Positions 25,221-35,710 of a stretch of DNA of 64,000 nt are shown piece by piece. Position 1 is the stretch's first letter. Each line of letters opens with the position of its first letter. The position numbers were made by a program, and so were the translations under genes. Where the stretch lies: positions 299,692-363,691 of the forward strand of contig NW_019775258.1 in assembly GCF_001039355.2 (NCBI RefSeq), in the 5' to 3' direction. The DNA comes from Lingula anatina. Lineage: Eukaryota > Brachiopoda > Lingulata > Lingulida > Lingulidae. The notes beneath the pieces were generated by a model. It saw only the letters and a list, made by a program, of their open reading frames with translations. It made no database searches and was not told the DNA's origin.

Positions 25221-25414
25221 TTTGGGATTTATTTTATTCCAATCGATTAGTTGAATCAATACCATGAAGCTATGTAAGACAGTGTGTGTATAAAGCAAAT
25301 GAAGAAAAAGAAGAAAATTTGGGATTTATTTTATTCCAATCGATTAGTTGAATCAATACCATGAAGCTATGTAAGACAGTGTGTGTATAAAGCAAATGAA
25401 GAAAAAGAAGAAAA
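25221..25414. repeat. Perfect 97-bp tandem duplication
   Basis: 25221-25317 and 25318-25414 are identical head-to-tail copies. Identity over the whole unit points to a very recent duplication or an assembly error. Confidence 0.97.
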
Positions 25415-26096
25415 TAGCACCGTCTGAACCGCAATGTCGCACATTTGTACATATACACTTAATCACAAGGTAGCTAATGAAGTTGTCTCCTTCGAAGAGT
25501 AACTCTCATTTATAAATGTCTTTCCATGAGATCCATGCACCATTTATATAAGTACATTTTACTGCCATGCCTACTGTATCATTAGATGCGCATTGAGAAC
25601 ACTCTGAAGCAAGGAAACCCCCATCCGACATTCACGCAAAGGCGTCGGACAAGATTCCTTCGTCATTTGGTTAAGGTTTGCAATAATATCACTTGGATTT
25701 ATTGTGGTTAATGTCCAAGACAGTTGTATGTTAATACAATCTGTTCATCATCAGCTTAAATATGTTGTACATATGGACTGTTTTCATGTTCATGGTATGA
25801 GTGACCTCTGTTGTCACCGGCGACTCATTACAGTAAGAACCGTTGAAATGTTAGTAGATGCATCAAGCTGTTTAAAACTGTTTCAGGAATGATTTGATTT
25901 AACTAACTCTGACATGTCAGATCCCACGCTACGGACTGTGTGTATTCTGATTTGTCTCTTCTCTCATTTCCCTCAACCGATGCATAAAGCTTTGTAACAT
26001 ATTGGCTGGGGCTGTCCCTTGTGGATCGAATCCGTCTTCAATTCGCAAAAGATGATTGGCATACATCATTTGGGAGCCTTCAGAAAGAATCAGGAA

Positions 26097-26164
26097 ACCG
26101 CCGACGCATTAAAAACCTTAATTTGAAAGCTGTAATATTTAGCTTCAAGGTTTCCCTTGGCGGT
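26097..26164. repeat. Imperfect hairpin
   Basis: Three nested pairs of short complementary blocks: ACCGCC with GGCGGT, AACCTT with AAGGTT, and GAAAGCT with AGCTTC. Together they form a stem of about 70 nt with internal loops. The basal internal loop is large, so a microRNA precursor is unlikely. Confidence 0.5.
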
Positions 26165-26253
26165 AGGCCTCTACTTTCCTAGTTTCCACTAGCCCATTTT
26201 GGATCAACTTGAATCGACCCCAGTGCCTACTTTTCTGTTAATATCAACTTCAG

Positions 26254-26363
26254 AGGTGGGGGATGCGACTTCATCCAGATGGTGCGTGGCATGTAGATCT
26301 CAAGTTGGATTCAACGCTGTCCGCGTGTTGTCCACTCGCTACTGTGGAGTCGAGCATCTCCAA
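26254..26363 (+). other. Candidate internal coding exon
   Basis: A 110-nt segment after a good acceptor (TTTTCTGTTAATATCAACTTCAG) and before a GTGAGA donor. Two frames are open throughout. One reads RWGMRLHPDGAWHVDL and onward, the other VGDATSSRWCVACRSQVGF and onward. GC content is higher than in the flanks. Neither translation matches a family I recognise and no neighbouring exon was found. Confidence 0.2.
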
Positions 26364-27873
26364 GTGAGACGACACTTTAATCGAATTTGGACGTGATCTA
26401 AAACAGCGCAGTATGAAAGTGCTCAGACTTCTTCTCTCTCTGTGTCTGCCTTCACTTATGACGGTCTTGGAATGGATGAAATGCGACTGATACGCATCAA
26501 CCTTCAGGATTTGTGGATTTTGTCCTTTAACAGCTCTGACTTACGGGTGCGTTCAATTTCCTGCAACTTGTCCTCAAAAGCACCATGTTTTCCCGAAAAT
26601 AGCATATTTTGCTACATTTAAAGAATACGGCATATTTTACTGTGTACTTGTAAAAGGGTTATTAAGTATTATATTAATTGTTTACATCCCTTTATTAAAT
26701 CCCAAGCCAAAACTTAGCACGATTTGAGATACAGAAAGGTGACAATGTTTCACTATAGTAGATAGACATACAGTTCCACCCAATTTGTCTTACATTGTTA
26801 CATCGAATACTTTGATGATGACTACTTATGATTTTGCTTTGATGTATTCTACTCCATTTTTCCATCCCATTTACGTGACTATTGTAGATAATGCCTTGAC
26901 CTTTTAGAACACAGCAGTCACTGCTGCTTATAACAAGTATAAAATGCTGTTCTGATCGTTCACAATCCCTAATAGAACTCGACGGGATTTCAGGCAAACA
27001 AAAAATAATTCGTTATTTAAAGCAGCAGATACAAGCTACCATGGAATATGTTTGAAGGCATGTTGAGTGACCCAAATTTAAGCAAAATAATTAATAATTT
27101 AAACAACTTTATTGTCAAGGGTTTCACAATGGCACTGGCGACGTTGCATGGTAAAAACATGCAATTTAGTCTTGGTGGTTCACTATGTTATAGAAAACAA
27201 AAACGTATATGATGGTTTATGCTGACTCCCTGGCATTATCTAAATGTACATGTTCTAGATAGAAACAGCACAAAGCTAAATATTGGTTTTCTAATACTTG
27301 GCAGTCAAACCATATTTTAAGGGGGTTTAACACAGTGTTTTTTTTAGAGCTTGCCGTTCAAGTTCTATTTAAAATCACTTTTTACTTTGATATACTGTTA
27401 CATGTATATTTGATTATATATATATATATATGCTTTAATTAATTGTATTATCTGTGTGCGTGTAGGAATGGTGGCGCTTGATTAAGGATGAGGGTGCGCG
27501 CATATGTGTATAAAAATCCACCTTCAATAGACAGCAAAATTTCACAGAAACCCATCTGAGGTAATTGGTTTGAAATAATTCCACAAAATATAATGTTCCA
27601 TCTTACTAGAATCAATACTTTGAAGTTCAAATCAACAGTCTGAATTCTATCAGCCGCGACATGTTGCAGGGTTAATACTATTTGATGGATATGTATACCT
27701 GTATTGTATAGTTACTTTGCAATGGTAAGTGCTGTATTGGTGAATCGGAGACATATGAGACTCCATTCAATATTCATTATGAAATATTATACTCCCACAT
27801 CTTGTCAAGGCCCCTACCACTCCTGCACTGACATCATAATAAATAAATAACGAGTTTTATAGCCGCCATTCAA
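26364..27873. other. Gene-free stretch
   Basis: No gene is supported. A short (TA)n tract sits at about 27415-27431. A 25-codon frame at 26413-26490 looks like a signal peptide but ends in a stop. Confidence 0.45.
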
Positions 27874-27891
27874 TATGTCACCGGTGACATA
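27874..27891. repeat. 18-bp perfect palindrome
   Basis: TATGTCACCGGTGACATA is its own reverse complement, in an otherwise AT-rich context. It could be a dimeric protein-binding site, with TGTCA/TGACA half sites back to back around CCGG. Function is inferred only. Confidence 0.85.
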
Positions 27892-28079
27892 GCATGAAAA
27901 AAAAATAAACAAAGGCTGTTTTTCATCATCGTCTAATATTGTCGGTGTCAGATTTTTTGGACGTGTTGACATCTCTTAAAATATTTAACAATTAACTGGG
28001 ATATAATTGGACAAGCCTGGGAAAGCTGCAATACGTATTGGGGGCTGTTGTTAATCCCAGATAAATAGAATTGTTTGCT

Positions 28080-28115
28080 TTAGAAGTATTTGGCTTTATA
28101 TATAAATACTTCTAA
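28080..28115. repeat. 12-bp-arm inverted repeat
   Basis: TTAGAAGTATTT and its exact complement are separated by a 12-nt AT-rich spacer. Confidence 0.9.
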
Positions 28116-28197
28116 TGAAATATGCACTTTCATGACATATTATTATTATCTGGTATTGATGGTGAAAAACAGATGGTTGGAGTCGCGGTGTTTAGAT

Positions 28198-28222
28198 CCT
28201 TGATCAATGCCCTTGATCAATG
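28198..28222. repeat. 13-bp tandem duplication
   Basis: CCTTGATCAATG occurs twice with one C between the copies. Confidence 0.9.
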
Positions 28223-28326
28223 ACCGATTCCTCGCAGTAGGTCCTGGCATTAGGAAGCGCGAAGACAGGTTGAATCTCCCCCCCCCCAACGCTGACGTCA
28301 CTCAGCACACACCTGCGTACACATTA

Positions 28327-28506
28327 GGAGCGCATTCAGAGTAGCGGACTTACAGATCCGCGGATCAAATATGGCCGACCCATATTACTTTCGTAATCCC
28401 TGCGGGGAATCTATTCAATGTCTAATTGGGAATTAAGCGGCAAGTTTTTAGTGAGTTGCCATATTTGATCCGTGGATCTGTTAGTCCGTTGTTCTGATTG
28501 CGCTCC
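28327..28506. mobile_element. MITE with 49-bp terminal inverted repeats
   Basis: A 180-bp element. The left arm (28327-28375) and the complement of the right arm (28458-28506) match at 43 of 49 positions, starting GGAGCGCA. The inner end of each arm carries GGATCAAATATGGC. No coding capacity and no exact target duplication (left flank ATTA, right flank AACA). It is a non-autonomous DNA element, probably old. Its inner arm sequence is shared with the element at 29313-29452. Confidence 0.8.
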
Positions 28507-29312
28507 AACACGCACACAAGTTATACATGTAGGTGCAACCTCGCAAAAAGTCACACGCTTACCTACCTCTAAGTTTAAGTCTAAATACTTCGAAACTCAG
28601 TACATAGCAACATGTATCGATATTTTGATGTGAAGATGTCCTTTACATTTGAAAATGATATATGGCTCATTCCTAACTCCCTTGCTCACCAAGCGAAAAA
28701 CACTTGCCCATATATCCCGCTTTATTTTTAATGTCTTCTTGGCGCCGTCTCTACGGATGCTTCCATGTTGCGTGACCTAGCTCTGCCGCATACAACCACG
28801 TGTAAATATTTTACAGGAATCTTCATTTCATAGCTTTGACTTCAGTGATGATGGTGATGATTATGTTCTTATATTGTTTCAGAGGCCAGGTACAAGTTAG
28901 AAGAGTAAAAGACTGAAAGACTACATGAGTGACGTTCTTAATAAGACCCTGGGGAATAAAGTGAAAATAATCCGGATCTGAAGTCACATGCATGGTCCAA
29001 TGAGGTAGGTCTACATATTGTCATCATATTGCCTGGTGATTTTAATGACAAATATTTTGCAGTTTACCAGTATATACAGTGGGAGTGATATATGCACTCG
29101 CAAATTGCTCCATGTGAGTGTCATGATGTATTGGCACGTGCTGTAGTCAGGAATTAGTAAGTTAAAGTGTGGTCGTTATAGTTACAGCCCAAACTTGGTT
29201 TTGGTGTTTTGGTGTTTCTGAGCGGTTGTTAATTTAGATGAATAATGCATCTTCAGAGTTGTGTTATTATTCAAGTAATGTTTCTCAACCACTGACCATG
29301 ACACACGTCTTA

Positions 29313-29452
29313 GGCCGCGTTCACAACCAATTGATCTGCGGACTAACTAGTTCGCGGATCAAATATGGCGCGCACATGACAGTGGATTCTCGCCTTCCGC
29401 TCTCGACGTCCCACCAAGTTAGTTCGCGGACCAACTGGTTGTGAACACGGCC
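29313..29452. mobile_element. MITE, PIF/Harbinger-like, with TTA target duplication
   Basis: A 140-bp element with terminal inverted repeats starting GGCCGCGTTCACAACC; 31 of 36 end positions match. It is flanked on both sides by TTA (29310-29312 and 29453-29455). A three-base TTA/TAA target duplication is known for the PIF/Harbinger superfamily, hence the tentative class. It contains CGCGGATCAAATATGG, also present in the arms of the element at 28327-28506. No open frame lies inside that could encode a transposase. Confidence 0.75.
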
Positions 29453-29882
29453 TTAGTGTTATCATCATTTGTTACCAACAAATATCAAATGTTTAGAATA
29501 ATATGACGCTAGGTTACTCAGTACGCAGTTTCCTTAACCCTCGAATGCAAAGACAGCGCTGTCTTTATTCTCATTCCAGCAATATAACAGACGCGAATAA
29601 AAGAAAAGATTCATTAAGTGCATCTGGTCTTCTGCATTATTCTTTGAGTAATGACGTATGGTCATATTTTATATATGATGTGCCGCATCACAATATCACG
29701 ATCCATAACACGCAATCTGTTCAAATAAGCTGTATATTTCTCTTTCTTTTTCTCTGTTAAAATACCCATTCCTTATAGAAGCGGGGTGTTTGCCAAGCTC
29801 AGATTAAACGTTATTATATATACTAGACATTACTGATGCGTGACAGAGTGTTGTCAATGTCGCTTGTTTTTGTATCTTTCAG

Positions 29883-30033
29883 CATTGAGGTAGACTGGGT
29901 AATTGAGTTTGTTTTAAGTAATAAGAGCATGCGGGTGGTACCGATGATTTATTGTCTATTCACTTGTTGCGTGAACAAAAATGTATCAATAATTGAAGGC
30001 AAGGGGGAAGTATGCATACAGGGTTTCGTATAA
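29883..30033 (+). other. Candidate terminal exon
   Basis: It follows a strong acceptor (CTTGTTTTTGTATCTTTCAG). One frame is open for 49 codons to TAA at 30031, reading IEVDWVIEFVLSNKSMRVVP and onward. No known domain, no partner exon, and length within chance. Confidence 0.13.
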
Positions 30034-30436
30034 GATGATATAAGAGTGAGGACAGGACTATTGTAAAGCCGGAGAGCACTGCATTCTACTGGTTTACCTA
30101 ATGACATAAATATATAACTAGCGAGAGGGGGTCCTGTAAACGCATTGACTGGAACTACATTATCCCGTTAAGTAAGAGACGGAAAGAGAGACGAGGAGAA
30201 AATATTCGCTGTGTAAGTATACATGTAGTGCATTTTACGTGGTATTTTGGGTATGACAGTGGTGAGGAAATAATTTCTGCTTTGAATGATCGTGGTGGCT
30301 AGCGTTTGTTTTATCATCTTAACCTGGAGAAGCCTCTAGGCGGAAGAGATAGGATATATGTCGATTACCTGCCAGTAACAGTAGGATATTGCGTCAGATT
30401 TGGAGACAAAATGTTATGGAATGACATCCTGCTTTT

Positions 30437-30590
30437 GGTGCCGCGTTGCGCTATTGTGAAAAACAACCTTAATTTATGTACAGTTCCTTTCTCATAATCC
30501 ACTATAAAACTATGCTTGTGGTGCCGCATTGCGCTATTGTGAATAACAATCTTAATTTATGCACTGCTCCTTCCTCATGTTCCACTATGG
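30437..30590. repeat. Diverged 83-bp tandem duplication
   Basis: Units starting GGTGCCGC at 30437 and 30520 align for about 70 bases with scattered substitutions, then the similarity ends. It is older than the perfect 97-bp duplication at 25221. Confidence 0.88.
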
Positions 30591-30673
30591 CAATTAAGAT
30601 CAGCGTCTTTAAGACACTTTCGTATCATTCTGGTCCGCGTTTTAGACGGCTGTTAATGAGAGGATGTGGCTAA

Positions 30674-33600
30674 GTTATATATACTTAAAGGTGTTATGTG
30701 ACCATAGTGATAGGTTTTATTCTAATTTAGGGGCGTTTCTCAGTGCATGTACACGTACTCAGCATTTGCATGTATTTCAAACAATACACTGCCCCCTCGC
30801 AATATATGCATTGAACAACTCTCACTAACGTTGGAGGTGATCTAGCATATTTCGCTCAGGTGACAGTGCATTATCTCACACTTATTTGAAACCAACCACC
30901 AAATGCGTTCTAGTTAACGACTTGACTTAATCAAAGTAAGTATTGGCTCCATTGTGCGCGTACATTTTATTCATGCTGGCAATAAGTATTGATACTATGT
31001 GAATTGTGACACGTTTGAGAAGCCTTAGTTTGAAAAGAAATCTATTGTGCGAAGCTGTTAGTCACGTCTGTCTGATTGAATATCAAAGAGCTAAAGAAGA
31101 CCGAGATGGCTTCTTAAAACAGGCAATTGGCAGCGACGTTAATGTTTTTGAATTGCTAGCGACGTGTGCGTTAATCAGACCTAAATGGATTTGGCATTAA
31201 GTCATTGTAACTTGACGGCTTGAAACAAAAATTACGCTTTGTTGAGCCCAGTTTATTAAAACGTATTGGCAAGAGGACATAGTATAGACCCTATTGTAAA
31301 TAGATTATCAAATGGTACACGTTAATTTGCTGCAGGTGGCTTCGACTGAGTAAATTTGGAGTGTCACAGTCAACTGTACCGTTCTGTATTTATTATAACT
31401 TTACTTGGACTTACCAAACATCTACAATTTGTCAATCTTTATTTACAACAGATCCCCCCTATTAATCACTTCTTGTTCTTTTTTTTTGTGAATTTTACAC
31501 TTGCTGAACAGTTTATGCCGCGTGTCTACGTCTTCATTGTGCATGTGAAGAACCCATTTTACATGCTCTGTCAGCGACACGTTCAATTTGTTAGGGCTTG
31601 TCAATGTATGAATGGGGAAATGCGGTTGATCCATTATTGCAACCCTGTTAAGTGCCTACGTGAGCAATTACGGACGCCACCTTGGTAGATTGTTGTAAAG
31701 AATTGGACGAGCCTGGATGGCGTTAATACAAATCGTTATTCTGTAAGCTTGGGTAACCGCGTGACGAGCGTAACGAGCCTCAATCACTCATAAACTTAAC
31801 ATGAAGTTCTATATCGATGTCACTGCGACTGCTTACTTAACACTGAATGGAGATGCTGTTATTGCCGTGCGTATAATTTTCATAAGAAACTAGGTACTTT
31901 TTATCCTCATTTATTTATTTATTCTTTATTTTTGGGGCCCAGTGCCATTTTACACATTTTTTCGAGGAAGACAAACTATTGTTCTCAAGTTGTCGACATC
32001 CATTTTGTATTGATGACATTGTATAAAACAACCCCAAATAGTGAAGGAAACCCTTTAAACCTGCCTTTTGTGCACACTTAAGCCGACATAGCGAAATGCA
32101 TGGCCAAAAATTATGTTGCACTTTTATCCAGCTACAACCATGATCTGAATGTCGCAAGTTGCATTTTTGTTGACATGCAGATATATTTTATATTTCGATA
32201 CGAAATTGATTTTTGTGTAGGGGTGAATATGAGACCCTTTCGCTTACCTCGTATTTTGACATACGTTGATTACCATAAAGTATTGGTAATTTGTAACCCT
32301 TGTTTGACACGATTTTGCATTACCACGATGTTTTTACGAAAATCACAAAGGGAAACACGAAGAAATGAAATCACAAAGTAAAATTACAATGAATAGATAA
32401 CTAAAAAAAGGTTTTACAATTGTTGATTTCTATGAAGTATATGTACCTGTATTTTACGGTACCCTTGTAGAAAGCTTCTGAATTATCAGTTTTGGCTTTC
32501 ATTATGGATGTGCGTCATATGCAGCGATTTGGATTTGCTGTATCTTAACGTAGTGTGAACTGGGACTTTGGCTATCAATTATGCTGCATCGATTGTTTCC
32601 CGGGGAGGTGGGGGAATGCATAAACAGCGTCTCTATCTTTCTTATCCTAGACCATCTTTGACTTTTAATGGAAAGACGACTTGATAGCTAATGGCATGAG
32701 CAATACAAGAGCGATCTTCCGCAAAAGACCTTGCATGCAGTTGGCCTATCTTGCTTAAAATCAGAATTGCCACGGCAAAGCCTAGTTAGGACAAATTGAG
32801 ATTCCAAGGTCAAAGTCAATGTTCTTTGAAAAATTTTGTTTTTTTTATGGCGTTGCATATCTTTGACATATTAGAGATCCAAATGGCCATGCCAGCTGTA
32901 GAAAACCTGACGACTATTATGCAATGAGCGGTATTTTGTTCATAATTCCCCTTTCTTTGGCCAGTATATTACACTTGGTGGCCTTGCACAGATTTTAGTA
33001 CAATGATTTTTTTTATATGAACATGGTAAGAGACTGTAGCTTGACGGTTGTGTAATTTAAAAAAATCAAGAAAAAAATGTAAAGTACACCTTCCAATTAA
33101 CCTCAATAACAAAATGTTTAACATAACCGATGTCTTGCTAGATATACACTTCATCACCCAGGCTAGCAGTATTTTACTCGTGTTCGGTTTTGGAGGAGGG
33201 GGGCTTTCTTCGAGAACATCTACGTCACACTGGCCAATATGTATCTAAAATCAAGGAAATAACGAAAAAGTATGACATATAACCATCATTACCTTGGAGT
33301 TTATCTCGGCACATCACTCGCTTCTACAGCAGGGGTCACGGAATTAGCATACCAGTTCAATAAACATACGCAAAAATCACGTTAGTCCCACTTATGAGCC
33401 GAACGGCACGATATTGCCATTATCTTTCTAACATTCTTAGAAATTCTGAATGACCCAGTGAAAATACACAAAACTCCATTAACTGGAGCCAAAACTCCAG
33501 TATTGTTACAGTGTATAAAATTTCTGCCTGATGGTTCTCTCAAATGTCACGGTTGATGTTGTTGCTTTCTTAAGTGCATGTGTGGATATCACTTATGCTA

Positions 33601-34398
33601 TCGAAAATGTATAAGTTGTATAAGTCTCCTGCATTAAAACATGTATGCGTGGCAGAGGTAGGTTTATTATTAAAGTGCATATAATGCCTGCTGTGGGTAA
33701 AAGCTATTTGTTTCAATTACCGAATACACGTGTGTATTAGCAGATGAAATGCTGTTGAAAGTTGGCTTTATTTGTTGAGCAACTCCAAGGCCACAAGATG
33801 ATGATGTTGTTATTATCAAATAAAGATTGATCCAAGTGTTTTGTTTGTATCTCTCCTCATTAATGTGAGAAAACGAATTGATTTCCGAAAGGTAGTAATC
33901 AGACACAATACACCGACCCCATTATCTGTTTGTTATACGAATACTTAATTCACAATTGTAGTCTCACGGTCTTATTTAAAGGAACTGGCTTACACATCAT
34001 AGAATTATAATTTAGTAACTGAGATATGATTAAAAAGACATAGCTACATGTATAATAATTTAACTTAAGCTGACATCAATCATTTTTCACCTGGCGGTAT
34101 GTAGGTATATCTCCTGCACTTATTTGGTGTCCGCAATGAAGCAAAAGTTGTAATTAGCAAAAACGTCCATTAGCTTGGTTGTTGGATTATAGACGAAAAT
34201 TATTTAACACCAGCTGGAGTTTCTCCTCCTACCATTCGCTTACGATTAACATATAATAAACACCGGCAACAGTATTGACTGGAAATTAGCTAAAATCCTT
34301 GAATCCGAGTCATTCGACATCGTTAAATACGAGATGCAATCGACAATGGCCTTCACCAGCCACCCTGACTTTCACAATTAGGGTCCTCAAGTCAGTGT
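30674..34398. other. Gene-free stretch
   Basis: About 3.7 kb without a supported gene. Frames such as 31006-31200 and 31356-31688 have no recognisable similarity. Short ACTCCA/TGGAG complements cluster at about 33473-33505. Confidence 0.5.
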
Positions 34399-34470
34399 GA
34401 TGAAGGCCTACGTCCAGGTTGGCCGCAAGCTAACGGCGGGGATTTTCAGCTTGTACTGAATAATTCTCAT
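34399..34470 (+). repeat. Dispersed repeat, copy B
   Basis: Same-orientation relative of 14837-14910; similarity is strongest over the first 35 bases. Two copies in 64 kb suggest an interspersed family of unknown type. Confidence 0.75.
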
Positions 34471-35089
34471 CTATATTGCAAGCTGCATTATTATAATTAT
34501 CCAAGAATAAAAACACATTAATTAATTAAGGATCCAACTTGAGATTCATAGTCGTTCACCCTTCAAGCGGTTATAGTGCAACTTGGGTAAAGTGTCGATT
34601 TTCATAAGCTTATGTTTAAGAGAAAAACAATGGGGTTTTCTTATCGACTTTTGAAGCGCGCTGTGTGTGTTTTCATTATTCAGAAGACGGTATCAATTGG
34701 TATGCATTAAGTGTTCTAAGTCTTCAGGTGGCAGCTGATCATTCCAGTAGGTGGTCGAGTCCTTCAAGTGTAAGAACAGGAAAGGATATGACAGACCTCT
34801 AGCTGGCTGGATACTGTTTCAATAATTAAAAACGCTGCAAAGACATCGAAGAATTTATAACTGGTTCGATACTGTCTTGTCGTGTGTATGCGGCGTCGAG
34901 AGGGATAGACACCGTGGTATAGTACCTGTAAAATCAGCGTGCAAACCAAGGCCAGTCTGATGCTTTTTTTCGTCAATGAGGCGTCGAACATATCATCTGA
35001 ATCTTGTACCATTTGCCTTGTAGTTAGTGCACTGCTGCTGCGTGGGCCTTTATTTTGTAAACAGTCTAATGGAATGCTTAGGATAGCTG

Positions 35090-35390
35090 TATAAAAGAAA
35101 CAGGAGTATCGACCACTGTGTGAGACAAGCCAGTCTAATATCAGCCACAAGGTGGACAGAGACAAAGCTAGCGCACTGTGGTTACACCTAGTTACACGAC
35201 AGGGCAATGAGATACAAAACCCATGAGATTCATGTGGCTTACATGCGGAACAGACATTGTGCTCTGTATTCGTTTTGTCATGGATAATAGATGCCGAACC
35301 CGATATAGTAAAAATACAAGGGATGAGTCTGATAGTTTACACAGCAGGCGAGGACACAGACACAGTAGTCAGTCAACAGCAGAGCAATAA
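35090..35390 (+). other. TATA box with a 55-codon open frame downstream
   Basis: TATAAAAG lies at 35090-35097. An ATG at 35223 opens 55 codons to TAA at 35388. The first part is hydrophobic (MRFMWLTCGTDIVLCIRFVM), followed by an Arg/Ser/His-rich end. A donor-like GTATGT follows at about 35410. The opposite strand has a 147-codon frame at 34764-35207, the longest in the window, also without similarity. The locus is somewhat GC-richer than average. Nothing here is decisive. Confidence 0.13.
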
Positions 35391-35590
35391 GTGCGTAACC
35401 ACAGTAACGGTATGTCAACATTTCCAGGGTAAGGTATGATTTATTGTGTTTATACAGTTATCATTTTCTGTAAAGCGTTGTCTGCTGTTGAGTACAGTAG
35501 TAGGGGAAAAGGGAAAGGTGAGATAGGGACGCAGTGTACTTCCAGGACTCGCGAAGCTGGGGCAGTGAGGGGGAGGATAAATATACCATA

Positions 35591-35608
35591 CCCCCTCCCC
35601 CCCCCCCC
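35591..35608. repeat. C-rich homopolymer
   Basis: Five C, one T, then twelve C. Confidence 0.95.
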
Positions 35609-35698
35609 GGTTAGGGGACAATGATGATTTTATCGTAATTTGTAGGGCGCTGTGATGGGACTATTGTTTGGTTTCTTAGGTTTAGCTAAGTGTATCGA

Positions 35699-35710
35699 GG
35701 GGGGGGGGGG
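35699..35710. repeat. 12-G homopolymer
   Basis: A run of 12 G, about 90 bp after the C run on the same strand. The two could pair as an unstable hairpin. Confidence 0.95.

Noticed and set aside
26413-26490. 25-codon frame resembling a secretory signal peptide (MKVLRLLLSLCLPSL...)
   Set aside because: It ends in TGA with no donor before the stop. A CT-rich stretch read in this frame gives Leu and Ser by default.
34764-35207. 147-codon minus-strand frame, the longest in the window
   Set aside because: No recognised domain and no promoter or splice support. At this base composition, roughly one frame of this length is expected by chance in 64 kb.
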